A stretch of DNA of 64,000 nt from Geotrypetes seraphini. Taxonomy: Eukaryota; Chordata; Amphibia; Gymnophiona; Dermophiidae. Each line of letters starts with the position of its first letter. The first letter of the stretch is position 1. The DNA is taken from assembly GCF_902459505.1 (NCBI RefSeq), contig NC_047086.1, positions 235,734,231-235,798,230 of the forward strand, written 5' to 3'. A model generated the notes under the pieces. That model did not search any database and was not told the DNA's origin. It saw nothing but the letters and a program-made list of their open reading frames with translations. The translations under genes were made by a program, and so were the position numbers. Shown piece after piece: positions 1 to 10,827 of the stretch.

Positions 1-153
1 CTGGCTGTTTCGGCGGACTTACAATCTATCTAATGTACCTGGGGCAATGGATGAATTAAGTGACTTACCCAGGGTCACAAGGAGCAGTGTGGGTTTGAAC
101 CCACAACCTCAGGGTGCTGAGGCTGTAGCTTTAACCACTGTGCCACATACTCC
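1..153 (-). repeat. tRNA-derived SINE, 5' part (arm 1)
   Basis: On the - strand it starts GGAGTATGTGGC and has an A-box-like TGGCACAGTGGTTAA and a B box GGGTTCAAACCC, followed by the family body (cttgtgaccctgggtaagtc). Full-length relatives are at 43170-43433 and 53093-53285. The SINE body continues left of the window. Confidence 0.8.
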
Positions 154-298
154 GTAAGTTACATACACATATTAGTGTGCTTAGCTAATTTATGTGCGCA
201 ACTTAATTATTTATCAAGCCAATCAGTGCCAATTAATACCTTATAATTAACACTAATTGGCACTAATTAGAAATTATGCGCACAACTTTCTAAGCACG

Positions 299-797
299 TT
301 CTATAAAGTGGTGCGCATCACTTCTAGTGTGTGAATCTGAAAAGGGGTGTGTGGCCAGGGGAGGAACATGTTCTATAAAGTGGTGCGCATCACTTTTAGT
401 GTGTGAATCTGAAAAGGGGGTGTGGCCAGGGGAGGAGCATGTTCTATAAAGTGGTGCGCATCACTTCTAGTGTGTGAAGCTGAAAAGGGGGTGTGGCCAG
501 GGGAGGAACATGTTCTATAAAGTGGTGCGCATCACTTAGTGTGTGAATCTGAAAAGGGGGTGTGGCCAGGAGAGGAGCATGTTCTATAAAGTGGTGCGCA
601 TCACTTTTAGTGTGTGAATCTGAAAAGGGGGTGTGGCCAGGGGAGGAGCATGTTCTATAAAGTGGTGCGCATCACTTCTAGTGTGTGAAGCTGAAAAGGG
701 GGTGTGGCCAGGGGAGGAGCATGTTCTATAAAGTGGTGCGCATCACTTCTAGTGTGTGAAGCTGAAAAGGAGGTGTGGCCAGGGGAGGAGTATGGAC
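299..797. repeat. minisatellite, about 71-bp unit, seven copies
   Basis: Units begin ttctataaagtggtgcgc at about 299, 371, 442, 513, 583, 654 and 725, and each ends with ggtgtggccaggggagga. Arm 2 has only one unit (about 52910-52970), so the array expanded in arm 1 or was lost from arm 2. Confidence 0.9.
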
Positions 798-814
798 GGA
801 CCATGGGCCTTTGT

Positions 815-2030
815 TATAAAAGTAGAATATGCCCAATCCATGTACAATATAGGTGCAAGTATGTAGACCAGGTTTTCCTTGGCATAAATTGGTGTGTCTA
901 AATGTTAGCGCTAACGCACAACCACTAAGCATGATTCTATACTTGTGCATAACTATTTGAGAATCACGTTGAGCGCTGTTCATATTGGCGCAGATTTTTG
1001 GGTGCCCTATATATAATGTAGCCTAAAGAGGGTAAGTCTATTACTTGGTGCCTTCACTTAGGCACTTCAGTTGTACGCGCTGTGTGCCTAGGCCCTCGTT
1101 CTATAAAGTCCACGTAAAGTTAGTCACCAATATCAGCACCTAATACAACTGATTTACAGGCTTAATTGACACCAATATTGGCACCTAACATCTCGTAATC
1201 AGCTTTAAATGGACTTAATTGAAAGTTATGCGACTAAGTTAGGCACTTAGGGGCAAATAATGGGTATATTTTTGAGGTAGATGCCTCCTTGTGAATTAGG
1301 CACTATTAGATATCTATACTGGTGCCGAACTATAGACAATGGAAATCCTGGCATAAATATAATACACCTAAATGTTAGAACATTTAGTGTGAGGATCACA
1401 TGGTGCTATGGAGGAGAGAGGGCCCTACTTCTCTACTCCTTATCGGCTCTGCTTCTTTCTGACACTTATCAGTATTCATACCCCTGTCAGAATTTTGCAG
1501 AGCAGTGGTTTAGATACCTTTAATTAGAAGCTTTACCTGCAATGGGCCACTGAAATTTCCTCAGAGGTAAAGGCAGCATTGGAGCACTCTACTGGGGGAC
1601 AATTGCAACACATGTTGAACAATTTGGATGCCATGGATAAAAGATTTAGGCCTAGATTCTCAAAAAACCACATAAAAAAAGCGACGGTCTGCTATAGCAG
1701 CCGTTCTAATAACGAATTTAAAAAAGCGAGTTATTCTCCAAAAATTGCTCATGTAAATGAGGTTGGCAGAGAGTAGCAAAGACTCGCTAAATTTGCATGT
1801 GCCCATCGTCTATGTCTTTAGCAGGACCCCCTTCTACTGGCAAATGGGTTGAGAGTTGGGTCAAATACCGCTCCAAGGTCTGTTGTTGCACTGACGATGA
1901 ACTGCTAAATTGGGAGGAAACAGGTTTAACAGCGCCTTTCCTTTTAGTATGAGGCATTTTGTAAAGGAGGCAATGTCAGCACCTTGGTAAGAGGTAAGAG
2001 ATAAGAGAGACCAAAACTAGTATGCAGCCA
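815..2030. repeat. degenerate MITE-like sequence, no gene
   Basis: Two blocks (about 818-905 and 1300-1380) share ggcataaat and cacctaaatgttag and resemble the lagging parts of Harbinger-type MITEs such as 13060-13510. The rest to 2030 shows no supported feature. This stretch is absent from arm 2. Confidence 0.4.
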
Positions 2031-2032
2031 TT

Positions 2033-2336
2033 GGGTTACCAGATTTTTTAAGTAAATAAAGAGGACACATGGCCCCATCCCCAGTCACACCCTGTTCCAC
2101 CCCTAGTCATGCTCCCACACAAACATTCGTCATCTTACCTGAGCTCGGGACTGCTTCTGGAGGGCCTTCGACATCATCGCATCACATCTGTGCATGCTTG
2201 GAGGCCCCCCAAATGCGGCCCTGAGCTCAAGCTTTCCAAAACTTGGACAAACTGCTGGGTTTTGGAAATCCATCCAAGCACCTGGACAGTCCTCTAAAAA
2301 GAGAACATGTCCTTGTCTTCCTGGACATCTGGTAAG
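2033..2336. mobile_element. short DNA element with gggttaccaga-type ends
   Basis: The left end reads gggttaccagatttt and the right end ctggacatctggtaag, matching inverted termini seen in the better-preserved relative at 12054-12797, including a ggacat / cctcttttt-type motif. Family assignment is uncertain. Confidence 0.5.
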
Positions 2337-2339
2337 GGA

Positions 2340-2480
2340 AAGGGATTGGGTCTTGTATACTGCCTTTTTGTAGTTTTACAACCACACTCAAAGCGGTTTA
2401 CATACATGTACTTCAAGCATTTTCCTTATCTGCCCTAGTGGGCTCATAGTCTATGTAATTTACCTGGAGCAGTAACCTTA
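2340..2480 (-). repeat. SINE 3' portion
   Basis: The sequence tacatgtacttcaag, then ctagtgggctcatagtctatg, matches the reverse of the window's common SINE 3' body and tail. A 5' head with A and B boxes is missing. Confidence 0.55.
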
Positions 2481-2824
2481 TCTTGAAGCAGCAACCACTG
2501 CATTGGGGTGAAACCAGAACTGACTCAGCCTGACCCTGTAGACCTGGAGTTTCATTAGCTTAATTTATAAAATACAGGCCTTCATCAAATCACACCAAAG
2601 GGATTAATAATAAATAGTAAAACATAAACTACATATAACACATTATGAACTGGTATAATTACATCAGAATAGGGTGGATAGAACCTTTTATGTAGCCCAG
2701 AATAGATCTACCTGGAAGACAGTTGCTTCTGAATCAGAGGTCACAGGTTCAAGGTTGAACCAATCTCAAATGATTAATAAATCTAGGAGATTTGAAGTGA
2801 GAAATGCCATGGGGCGGAGAAAAC

Positions 2825-3010
2825 AGTTGTGCTCTTGAGATAGACATGGAAAAACCACTGCTTGCCCTGGGATCAATAGCATGGAATGTTGTTCCTATTT
2901 GAGTTTCTGCCAGTTACTTGTGACCTGGATTGACTATTGTTGGGAGCAATCAACTGCCGCTTGCCTAGATGGACCATTGGTCTGATCCAGTATGGCTAAT
3001 CTTATGTAAA
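2825..3010 (+). repeat. interspersed repeat of the 'ccagtatcctgt' family (reverse sense)
   Basis: It contains accactgcttgccctgg, agcatggaatgttg and ggaccattggtctgatcc, a repeat seen again at 28860-29105, 53410-53640 and 61228-61690. It is probably the 3' part of a non-LTR retrotransposon or a SINE; exact family not settled. Confidence 0.6.
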
Positions 3011-3845
3011 ATCATAAAGTGTAAATGATAGACTATGAGGGATTAAGGGATTTTCCCTCACCAATTCTACAGTTGTGCCACTGGGCAGAAGGGGACATTA
3101 GAAGAATGTGGGGAAACTACCAGTCCCAAAATGCACTGAGCTTTTGCTGAGATCTATTTGGAAAGGGATACAGCCCTGCTGAGTCAGAGGGATGGGACTC
3201 AGGCAGGGAGGAGTACTTCTGTCCCAGACTAAAATCATTAGGAGAAGTCCCTGAGAGAGGAGGTCCTGAGAAAGAGACTTCCACTAGAGAACCCTTCCCT
3301 AGCCGTGGGCTGAGGAAAGCCCTGGGAAGTCAAGAAATCTGGAAAGGACTGTTAGAAGGGCTGGCAGTGCAAGGTTTTTGGTACATGGCTGACTAAGGTA
3401 AGCCAACCTTGTTATACTAAGGATTGTGGACTATATGTGGGTCTGGCTGGGACCAGCCCGTGAACCTTGCTTAAAGAAAAACTGTTTATCCTTGAGCTGA
3501 GAAATTGTTTTGTCCTACCAAAGCCTGTGAGATAGCAGGCTCAGGTCTGTACTTTTTTTTTAATATGTCTGAGAATAATCCTCCACCGAGTATAGAGACA
3601 TATTACAACATACAAAGCAAAAGCAAATATTTGTATTATACCTGCAAGAGTGTCGATGAAAACCCAGAATGGACTCCGCCACATAGACATAGAACATATA
3701 CTAGAATAATTAGACCAAAGTGATTGTACTCAAAGCATGTAAAACAAACAAGACTAATAAGCAGGAGAAGGAAATAATATTGTGCTAAAAATACTATTTG
3801 GATATATATGACTAGGAGATTGTTCTTATCACTATTTTTTTATAG

Positions 3846-4104
3846 GTCTCTGGGGCCTGGTGAACAATGCCGGAATTCTACTTCCACTTGCCCCCTTTGA
3901 GTGGCTGACTAAGGCTGACTTCCAGAAGGTTATGGATGTCAACCTGATGGGGCTCATTGAGGTGACTGTCAACTTGCTCCCCTTGCTGCGGAGAGCCAAG
4001 GGAAGGATTGTCAACATTGCCAGTATTATGGGCAGAGTGTCTTACATTGGAGGAGCCTATAATATGTCCAAATATGGTGTGGAAGCATTTTCAGATGGCC
4101 TCAG
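3846..4104 (+). CDS. SDR9C retinol dehydrogenase (RDH16/RDH7-like), coding exon 2 of gene 1
   Basis: This exon encodes the middle of the catalytic domain of a microsomal short-chain dehydrogenase that oxidises retinol or steroid alcohols with NAD(P). The acceptor follows a T-rich tract (ttttttatag) and the donor is AG|gtatgc. At 259 bp it matches the length I remember for exon 2 in this family. It starts in phase 1 and reads [10 protein letters not shown], the NNAG motif that stabilises the Rossmann core. NIASIMGR follows with the catalytic serine, and then [13 protein letters not shown] with the YxxxK active-site pair. No stop is present. Exon 1 must lie upstream of the window, and exons 3 and 4 follow on the same strand. 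The whole exon is also present in reverse at 52007-52264. Family assignment is firm; the exact paralogue (RDH16, RDH7, HSD17B6-like) cannot be settled from sequence alone. Confidence 0.93.
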
Positions 4105-4700
4105 GTATGCAAAATATCACCAACAACATATCTTCATCTGTTTATGATACTTTTCTCCCCTGTTTAGTCCTACATTGTCCACTCAGCTGTGAGATTAACT
4201 AGTCCTGTGGCTATGAATTCTTCCAGCCAAGCTCAGGATTTTTTATAGGCTATGATACTTTTTACTGAACCAACATAAAAAAAATCCAAAAATGATGTCC
4301 CATACATCCGCTTTTAAGAGGACATCTCATATCTTCAGATATGTCTGACAGATATGTTTTTTTTAATTTTTAGGGAAAATATCCTCTTCTTTTATATGCC
4401 TTTGACACCTACCCATATAATAAGAGAAACCATCTCTGGTCTATTGTTCAGTCTGGACACACAGAGGTACTAAAGAGAGGGAAAGGCATTGCTGATCTGC
4501 TCTATTTCCCCGTTGGTTGAATCTGTCAAAGTAATTTTGTTTGTGCATCACAACTTTAAGAACATGTAATGCAAATACTTTTAGACTACACAAAAAATAC
4601 GGAAAAGTAAATTGCAAATAATTCAAGATTTTTCAACTATTACTTATAAAAAAAAAATATTTTGAAAAATCTCACTATCACTTGAAATAATTCAAACTCA

Positions 4701-5821
4701 TCCTCTATATAATATAACCCTAAGCGTGCATGCACACTTAAGTCTGCGTGTTCCCTGCGACTGTAGTCTCTGGGTCCATGAATTCCATTTTCGAACACGG
4801 AGGCAGGGAACACGCCTGCGACTCCCGCCTCCCGTCCTCACTCACCACCAGAGAAACCGCTGCCGCCGCTGATTCGGAACTGGGGGCACAGGCGTCCCTG
4901 CTGGCATCTACTTCTCCCCCTCCTCCCTCTCACCTGCTCACCCGCCCACAAAGCACTGTGCCGTGCTGCCGCTGGCCTCGCTATCTTCTCTCCACTGTGG
5001 CCCACCCTCTGACAGCTTCCTGGTTCCACTAGGCCTGGCCGCAGTGGACAGAAGACGCCGAGGCCAGCAACAACGCGGTGCAGCGTTTTTCTTTGAAGTT
5101 AAACACGGTAGCTTCAAAGACACTGTCTCAGCCATCCCCAGGCAAGTAGATTTCTGTGGGGCGTATGGACAGCGGGAGCAGGGAAGGGGTGCTGCTGGAT
5201 GGGGGAAGGAAAAAGGAAGGGAAAAGGGCTACTGCAGGACAGGGGGAGCAAACAAGGGGTGGGTGCACAGGGAAGGGGAGGGAATGCTGCTGCTGCACAG
5301 GGAAGGGGGGAGATGCTGCTGCTGCTGCACAGGGAAGTGGGGGGGAATGCTGCTGCTGCTGCTGTTCAGGGAAGTGGGGGAAATGCTGCTGCTGCACAGG
5401 GAAGGGGCGAATGCTGCTGCTGAACAGGGAAGGGGGGAATGCTGCTGCTACACAGGGAAGGGGGGAATGCTGCTGCTGCACAGGGAAGTGGGGGGAGAGG
5501 GAAAGGGGGCCAGGGAGCAATATTGGTTTGCTTTGGGGGGAGACAGAAGGGGCCATGGAGAGAGACAGAAAGACAGGCAGTCAGCACATGAGAATGAAAG
5601 ACAGACACACCGAAAGACAGCGGGCATGGAGAGAGACAGAAAGAAAGAAAGACAGACAGACAGACAAAGGGAGCCAGGGAGAGAGACAGAAAGACAGACA
5701 GCGGGAGGGAAACAGACAGAAAGAAAGGAAGAAAGAGACAGGGTCAGAGAGAGACACACAGAAAGAAAGACAGACAGACATATATTCTAGCACCCGTTAA
5801 TGTAACGGGCTTAAACACTAG
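4701..5821 (+). mobile_element. non-autonomous Helitron (arm 1, intron 2 of RDH gene 1)
   Basis: The 5' end TCCTCTATATAATATAACCC resembles vertebrate Helitron starts (TC plus TATATAATA). The 3' end has a hairpin (CCCGTTA-ATG-TAACGGG) then cttaaacaCTAG. No terminal inverted repeat and no target duplication is present, as expected of rolling-circle elements. The interior is a CTGCTG-rich minisatellite (5279-5495) and a (GACA)-rich tract (5555-5780), which produce long spurious open frames. No Rep/helicase gene is present. Confidence 0.8.
5279..5495. repeat. CTG-rich minisatellite inside the Helitron
   Basis: Units of about 25-30 bp share gctgctgctgcacagggaag with runs of G. The arm 2 copy (50600-50850) has a different unit arrangement. 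Confidence 0.85.
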
Positions 5822-6538
5822 AATTAAATAAGTGTGTTAAGTGCTCAGCATACTATACACCACCTATTCCAGCCCTTAACAGTGTACTTGTAACATCATA
5901 GCACCACCTATGTAAGAGAACAAGCAAGACTTGGATAAGACTTTTCAAATCAGGTCTTGTCAATAAATGAAAGTTACTTATCTTAAATTGATGAAATACA
6001 AGATCTTCCTTGAGACCCACAGGATTTTGACAACGATTTTTGTGCATTAGGCCCTCAGTCAGACTTAAATCCAAAAGTTTTTGAAAAGTAGATTATTGTC
6101 TACTGCTGTACTTTAAGTTAGTCTTTGTTTAATGTGCGTTCATTAACTAAAAACCATTTACACATTTGCTATGATTAAATATTTTTTGTGCCCTATTTTT
6201 TGCCTCTGTAAACTTGGTAGTCTTAACATAGTACTTAAGCTTTTCAGATCTCATGGGCCCTCTCTTCAGCCTAGATTGATCCCAGGAACTGCCAAGTGCT
6301 GTTGTGAAATTAGTAAAAATCCACATGTAGTTAATATGTTTAAGATTAAACTCCCCTGGTGCAATAGCTTCATCTACATCAGACATCTCTGGATACAGGA
6401 AGCAAGGGTCAATGAATCCTGAATTTATCTTTATTTACAGTTGAAAAAGTCAATATGAAAAGGTGAAAACAAAATAATCTCTCCTCCTCACCCCAAACAA
6501 ATATATGCACACTGCAGTTCCTTGCAGTGACATGTGAG

Positions 6539-6868
6539 CAGTGACGTAGTAAGGGGGGGGCCGTCCGCCCCATGTGCTGGCACCCCTCCTCCTCTCCTCC
6601 CCCCTTTCCCCTCCTTCCCCTTCCGCACATGTGCCCCCTTCCCCTGTACCTTTTTAATGACGCTGCGAGCAGCCACCAACTTGCTGCCCGCATCTGCTGC
6701 GGCACGCTCTCTGACGTCACTTCCAGGACTCGCGCCTAGGAAGAGATGTCGGAGAGAGTGTCAAAGCCAAAGTTAAAAAGGGGCGTGCGTGCATGGCAGG
6801 AGGGGCAGGGAAGAGAATGGGGAGGAGCGCCGCCGCCCTGGGCGCCACTCACCTTTGCTCCGCCACCG
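6539..6868. mobile_element. hAT-type MITE just upstream of RDH exon 3
   Basis: The left end CAGTGACGTAGTAAGG and the inverted right end CGGTGGCGGAGCAAAGG are similar, and the element is flanked by a perfect 8-bp duplication catgtgag (6531-6538 and 6869-6876), the hAT signature. It is GC-rich and noncoding. The reverse copy in arm 2 is at about 49262-49591. Confidence 0.85.
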
Positions 6869-6913
6869 CATGTGAGGCTATGATGCTGTTTTATGTGCCT
6901 GATTCTCTTCTAG

Positions 6914-7077
6914 GCGCGACCCTGGTAGTTTTGGAGTGAAGGTCAGCATAGTGGAGCCAGGCTTCTTCAGAACACACATTACAGAGTTCCATCCCATAGA
7001 GGAATATCTGCAGGGCCTCTGGAGCCACCTCCCCGCAGAGATCAAGAACACCTATGGACAGAAGTTCTTTGATGCAT
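6914..7077 (+). CDS. SDR9C retinol dehydrogenase, coding exon 3 of gene 1
   Basis: The 164-bp exon has acceptor ttctcttctag and donor T|gtaaga. It completes the arginine codon left open by exon 2 and reads RRDPGSFGVKVSIVEPGFF and onward to YGQKFFDA. The FGVKVSIVEPGFF stretch is the family-typical strand and substrate-loop region, where the PG motif lines the cofactor pocket. The phase (ends after one base of a codon) fits exon 4 exactly. A 330-bp hAT-type MITE ends 45 bp before the acceptor, so the branch-point region borders transposon sequence. A translated-identical copy lies in reverse at 49053-49216. Confidence 0.93.
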
Positions 7078-7204
7078 GTAAGACACCTGCTAACTCTTCT
7101 AATTCAACCATGCACTGGGGTAACAGAGAGCTGCAGTATCACATCTGTCAGCTCCGCTGCCTTCAAGTCTATTCTGTCATATGTTCAGCATATTAGCCAA
7201 AAGG

Positions 7205-7242
7205 GGTGTGTGTGTGTGTGTGTGTGGGGGGGGGGGGGTTGT
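7205..7242. repeat. (TG)n and poly-G tract
   Basis: A simple repeat of about ten GT units followed by a G run; arm 2 has the complementary tract at about 48894-48930 with a different length. Confidence 0.9.
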
Positions 7243-7560
7243 AACATTTTGTATATATGTATCAGCTACTTCAAAGTTAATCTTTAACCTCAGAAACCCA
7301 AACTGTATTATTCAGTCACTGTTCTAGACCCTTGAATAGCTGGATGTGAGACGTTAATCGAAACTAGAACAGGTCAGCAGCACCTTAATTCATTTTAAAG
7401 GTATGGCTCCTTTTTATATTTAGGTGGTCTTCATTAATATTCCACAAAAGTATAACATGTAATAGTTTGCTTCGTAACAAACTGTGTCTAGTGTCATGAA
7501 TTCACTTAAAATTAATAGTTTGAACACTAGAGTAGAGGAAATAGCATGAAAATTGTAGGC

Positions 7561-8317
7561 TCAAATATAATTTCTTTATAATGTCACTGGGGTACTAATA
7601 GTTAAATATTAGTGGAAGTCAGAAAAATATTAGAGTTCAAATAAAAGAACTGTCTTCTCATTCAAATTGGTAACCAAACTTCAGGATTGCAACCGTCACG
7701 TTTGAAAGTCACTCAGAGGTATAGAGTTCTTCAAGAAGAGAGTTGCGCCCTCTAGTGATGAACCAAAGTATATTTTTCAGTCGTTGCAACTTTATTAGTT
7801 CTGGTTACGCTCCAAGTTTGATTACAAAAGTAAATAAATAAATAAATGTCTTTACAGTCTTTCAAACACTTGTATGAAAATACTTTGTTTTTTCTTATCT
7901 TTACAAATCTTTTCAAATGAACATCGCTCTGTGAGAAAATTGAGAGCAGTTTGATAATTCAGTTTATAACCTGTTATAACCCCGAACCTGTTATAAACTG
8001 AATTATCAAACTGCTCTCAATTTTCTCACAGAGCGATGTTCATTTGAAAAGATTTGTAAAGATAAGAAAAAACAAAGTATTTTCATACAAGTGTTTGAAA
8101 GACTGTAAAGACATTTATTTATTTATTTACTTTTGTAATCAAACTTGGAGCATAACCAGAACTAATAAAGTTGCAACGACTGAAAAATATACTTTGGTTC
8201 ATCACTAGAGGGCGCAACTCTCTTCTTGAAGAACTCTATACCTCTGAGTGACTTTCAAACGTGACGGTTGCAATCCTGAAGTTTGGTTACCAATTTGAAT
8301 GAGAAGACAGTTCTAAA
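7561..8317. mobile_element. palindromic insertion with 15-bp target duplication
   Basis: The insertion is flanked by atgaaaattgtaggc at 7546-7560 and 8318-8332. Arm 2 has the empty site with one copy (about 48578-48592). The interior is 86 bp of unpaired sequence followed by a near-perfect palindrome (7647-8314): arms of about 328 bp around a 19-bp loop near 7982, with one mismatch seen (ggttacgctcc against ggttatgctcc). A 15-bp duplication suggests target-primed (LINE-type) insertion. No coding capacity is seen. Confidence 0.85.
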
Positions 8318-8422
8318 ATGAAAATTGTAGGCAGCAGATTTAAAGCAAATTGGATCGCTGTCGACCACTTTGCAATTAGAAAACTGGTATATGCATGAAG
8401 TGGAGGGAGCGTTTGTCACTCA

Positions 8423-8762
8423 GGCCCGGATTCTCTATACAGCACCGATCACATGTCAATCACGTGACTTCGACATGTAGAGAATCGCACATCCGAGAAA
8501 GATATGTGTAGGAAATGTAGGCCAGGGTTTTCCAAGCCTACATTTCTGGCACCTGTCTTTGTCATGAAACGCGCCTAAGTAGGTGTTTGGTTTATTGTTT
8601 ATTTTTTATTTAAAGTTTTTATACCGCTAACTAATGACATAATGGCATTAAGTGCTGTAAACTGCCTATGTAGGTGCCTTAACTTTAATGTTTTTGCCAT
8701 TTTAAATGGCGTTTCTCAATTAACTTAGGTGCTGGTAGGGCGTCGTTCATAGAATTTTCCCC
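8423..8762. mobile_element. PIF/Harbinger-like MITE (arm 1)
   Basis: The ends ggcccggattct and agaattttcccc are roughly inverted, and the element is flanked by the trinucleotide TCA on both sides (8420-8422, 8763-8765). Internal aggtgcc/taggtgctgg motifs resemble 13060-13510. It is also present in arm 2. Confidence 0.6.
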
Positions 8763-8784
8763 TCAAGCTGGAGAATTTGTTGCT

Positions 8785-9042
8785 GGATAATGTGGTCAAG
8801 GCATTTACAGTAACATAGCTGGGCTTAAAAGGGGTTTGAGCACATTCCTGTGGGGGGAAAGTCTATAAACAATTATCAGCCAGACAGAGTTAGGGGAAAC
8901 CTACCGCATATTGCTGGGAATGAGAAAACAAATCCAGGAATGGATTTGTTGGGAACTTCCTACTGATGCAGACTGGCCACTGTCAAAGACAGGATTCTGT
9001 GCTCGATGGACATTTTGTCTGACCCAACATGTTTCAAGTTTA
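8785..9042 (-). repeat. 'ccagtatcctgt' family repeat, diverged copy (arm 1)
   Basis: On the - strand it reads catgttgggtcagaca, then atgtccatcgagc and atcctgtctttgacagtggcc, the same family as 61228-61690. Confidence 0.6.
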
Positions 9043-9152
9043 GTTTAAAGGAAAACAAGGAAAAACTGCAGACAAGCGTACACGATGCAGGCTATGTTTA
9101 TTATATCTATTATTAAATGCGGTTAATGTTACCACCTTTTGACAAACCAAGC

Positions 9153-9200
9153 GACCCGACACGGTCCGTGTTTCGATTAACACGCCTTCATCAGGGGTCC
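9153..9200 (-). ncRNA. hammerhead-ribozyme-like motif (arm 1)
   Basis: On the - strand GACCC is followed by the core CUGAUGA, a short weak stem II, GAAA, a tiny stem III CACG-GAC-CGUG, the cleavage-site-like UC, and GGGUC. GACCC pairs perfectly with GGGUC to make stem I. All conserved core bases of a type I hammerhead are present except a strong stem II. Such motifs occur in Penelope-like and other retroelements. Activity is unproven. Confidence 0.5.
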
Positions 9201-9339
9201 AAGGTTGACAAGGTTTCACATTAAACCGCAAACAAAAATAAACATGAGCTTGTATGAATCAAGGGTAATCGCTGACCAAAGGTCACTGTATAAACTTGCT
9301 ATGAAGCAAAAAAAAAAAAAAGGTTTAATTTAACAACAA

Positions 9340-9950
9340 AAAGAAGCCCAAGGATTCCACAGTGAGAAAGAGATACCAAATACAAAGGGGCACAAACTGT
9401 GGAATATAATGTTCCTGAAATGTTTGTTGAAAAGGTAAAATCAAGGTAAGTGCATCCACTGTGAGGAGCAGTTGACCCAATCAATGGTAAACACAAACAA
9501 AAAAAATCCAACAGAACTGCTTTCGCTTTTGTATCCGCACTGTGAAAGAACTTACCCAGTTTGCTCAGTTGTTATCCATAAGGTCCCCCAGTATATGATA
9601 CTGTTTTGGACCCCTGAGGAAGGAGAGTTTTCTTCGAAACACGGACCGTGTTGGGTCCAGGTTCTTAAACCTTTTTGGATACAAATTGTTTCATGTTCAT
9701 TTTAATGTTTGTTCATGAAAGACTTGGTGTCTTGTATACCATTCCTGCAGTTTTTTTCCTTTGGTCCTTGTTCGACATATTACTGCAGTTGTGTTGGATT
9801 TTTTTGTTTGTATTTACCATTGATTGTGTCAACTGCTCCTCGCAGTGGATGCACTTACCTTGTTTTACCTTTCCAACAAAAAATGGAACATTGTATTCCA
9901 CAGTTTGTGTCCCTTTGTTTTTGGTATCCCTCAAGTTTAGTTTATTCTTG
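9340..9950. repeat. inverted-repeat element enclosing a hammerhead-like motif
   Basis: About 170 bp at 9340-9515 (containing ggtaagtgcatccactg and tcaatggtaaac) recurs in reverse at about 9787-9950. The spacer contains the + strand hammerhead-like motif at 9608-9658. Arm 2 repeats the arrangement at about 46967-47575. Confidence 0.7.
9608..9658 (+). ncRNA. second hammerhead-ribozyme-like motif (arm 1)
   Basis: GGACCC, CUGAGGA (fits core CUGANGA), a possible stem II GGAG/CUUC, GAAA, stem III CACG-GAC-CGUG, UU and GGGUCC. Stem I is six perfect pairs. The orientation is opposite to 9153-9200. Confidence 0.5.
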
Positions 9951-10745
9951 ATATCCCACAAATCATCAAATATCTATGCAGTTTACATAGTATTCCAAAA
10001 TAATCATGGAGAGAGAAAATAAAATAGGAGGGAGTATAGCTGAAGAAAAGCAAAACTGCAATAATTAGTAGGGTAGGAAAGAGAAGAGATAGTGATAAAC
10101 TGTATGTTCATGCAGGTGACATCCTAAGTCCAATCAGGAGGAATTAATTAGTCAAATGTGTCTCTGAATAAGAATGTTCATCAAGGGAGGATTCAAGTCT
10201 GAGCTGCAGGGGGGAGGGCATTCCATAGGGTGAGGCCTGTTATAAAAAAAAAAAATACTGCTGCAAATAGAATCATAGGTAATCTGTCTAGTGGTTGGGA
10301 TGATGGTTTTGTTGGAGTACGTGTAGTATCTGAGAGAGCAGTTAGGGAGTTATGAGGTGATCATAATAGGGAGGGGAGTTTGATTGACGTGTTTTGAAAA
10401 TGAAATTGTATGTTATTCTGAGGGTGACGGAGAGCCAGTGTACTGATTTTAATAAGGGAATTATGTGGCTGAATATTTTCTTTCCAGTGATTAATTTAAT
10501 GGTACTCTGAATCAGCTATAAACATAAGAGATCTTTTACTTGAATGCCCTGGTAAAAAGAATTACAATAATCAATGTGGATAATGACTAAGGAATGTATT
10601 AAAATGTTTATTGCTATAGAAAAGGTAATAGGTGTGTGGAATGGTCTCTCCATAGAAGTTGTGGAGAAAAAAAACCTGTAGCATACAAAAAGGTTCATTT
10701 GGACGGAAGGAACGCAAGAGATCATCTGGGTCACTTTCTGATGAA
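9945..10745 (-). mobile_element. L2/CR1-type LINE, ORF2 C-terminal fragment and 3' tail (arm 1)
   Basis: The - strand encodes HIDYCNSFYQGIQVKDLLCL, which matches the reverse-transcriptase C-terminal region of L2/CR1 LINEs (xDYCNSLxxG), with later remnants of the usual SLHWL and ALWNALPP motifs. It ends in a tail reading tgtaaactgcatagat and aagaataaac. It is 5' truncated and decayed. Confidence 0.7.
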
Positions 10746-10827
10746 ATTGTAGACTAGAAGGGGCTTACAATTCTTACCTAAAATATGGCACCATACTTGA
10801 AGTATATATGTCCCTATGGCAGTGTAA

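Noticed and set aside
4963-5800. Frames of up to 275 codons with Cys/Gly/Gln and Arg/Asp repeats
   Set aside because: They come from the CTG minisatellite and GACA tract of a Helitron and recur in arm 2 with altered unit number.
9040-9231. Possible small coding gene (63 codons, repeated in both arms)
   Set aside because: It overlaps the hammerhead-like motif and repeat sequence; no domain and the arms are recent copies, so conservation means little.
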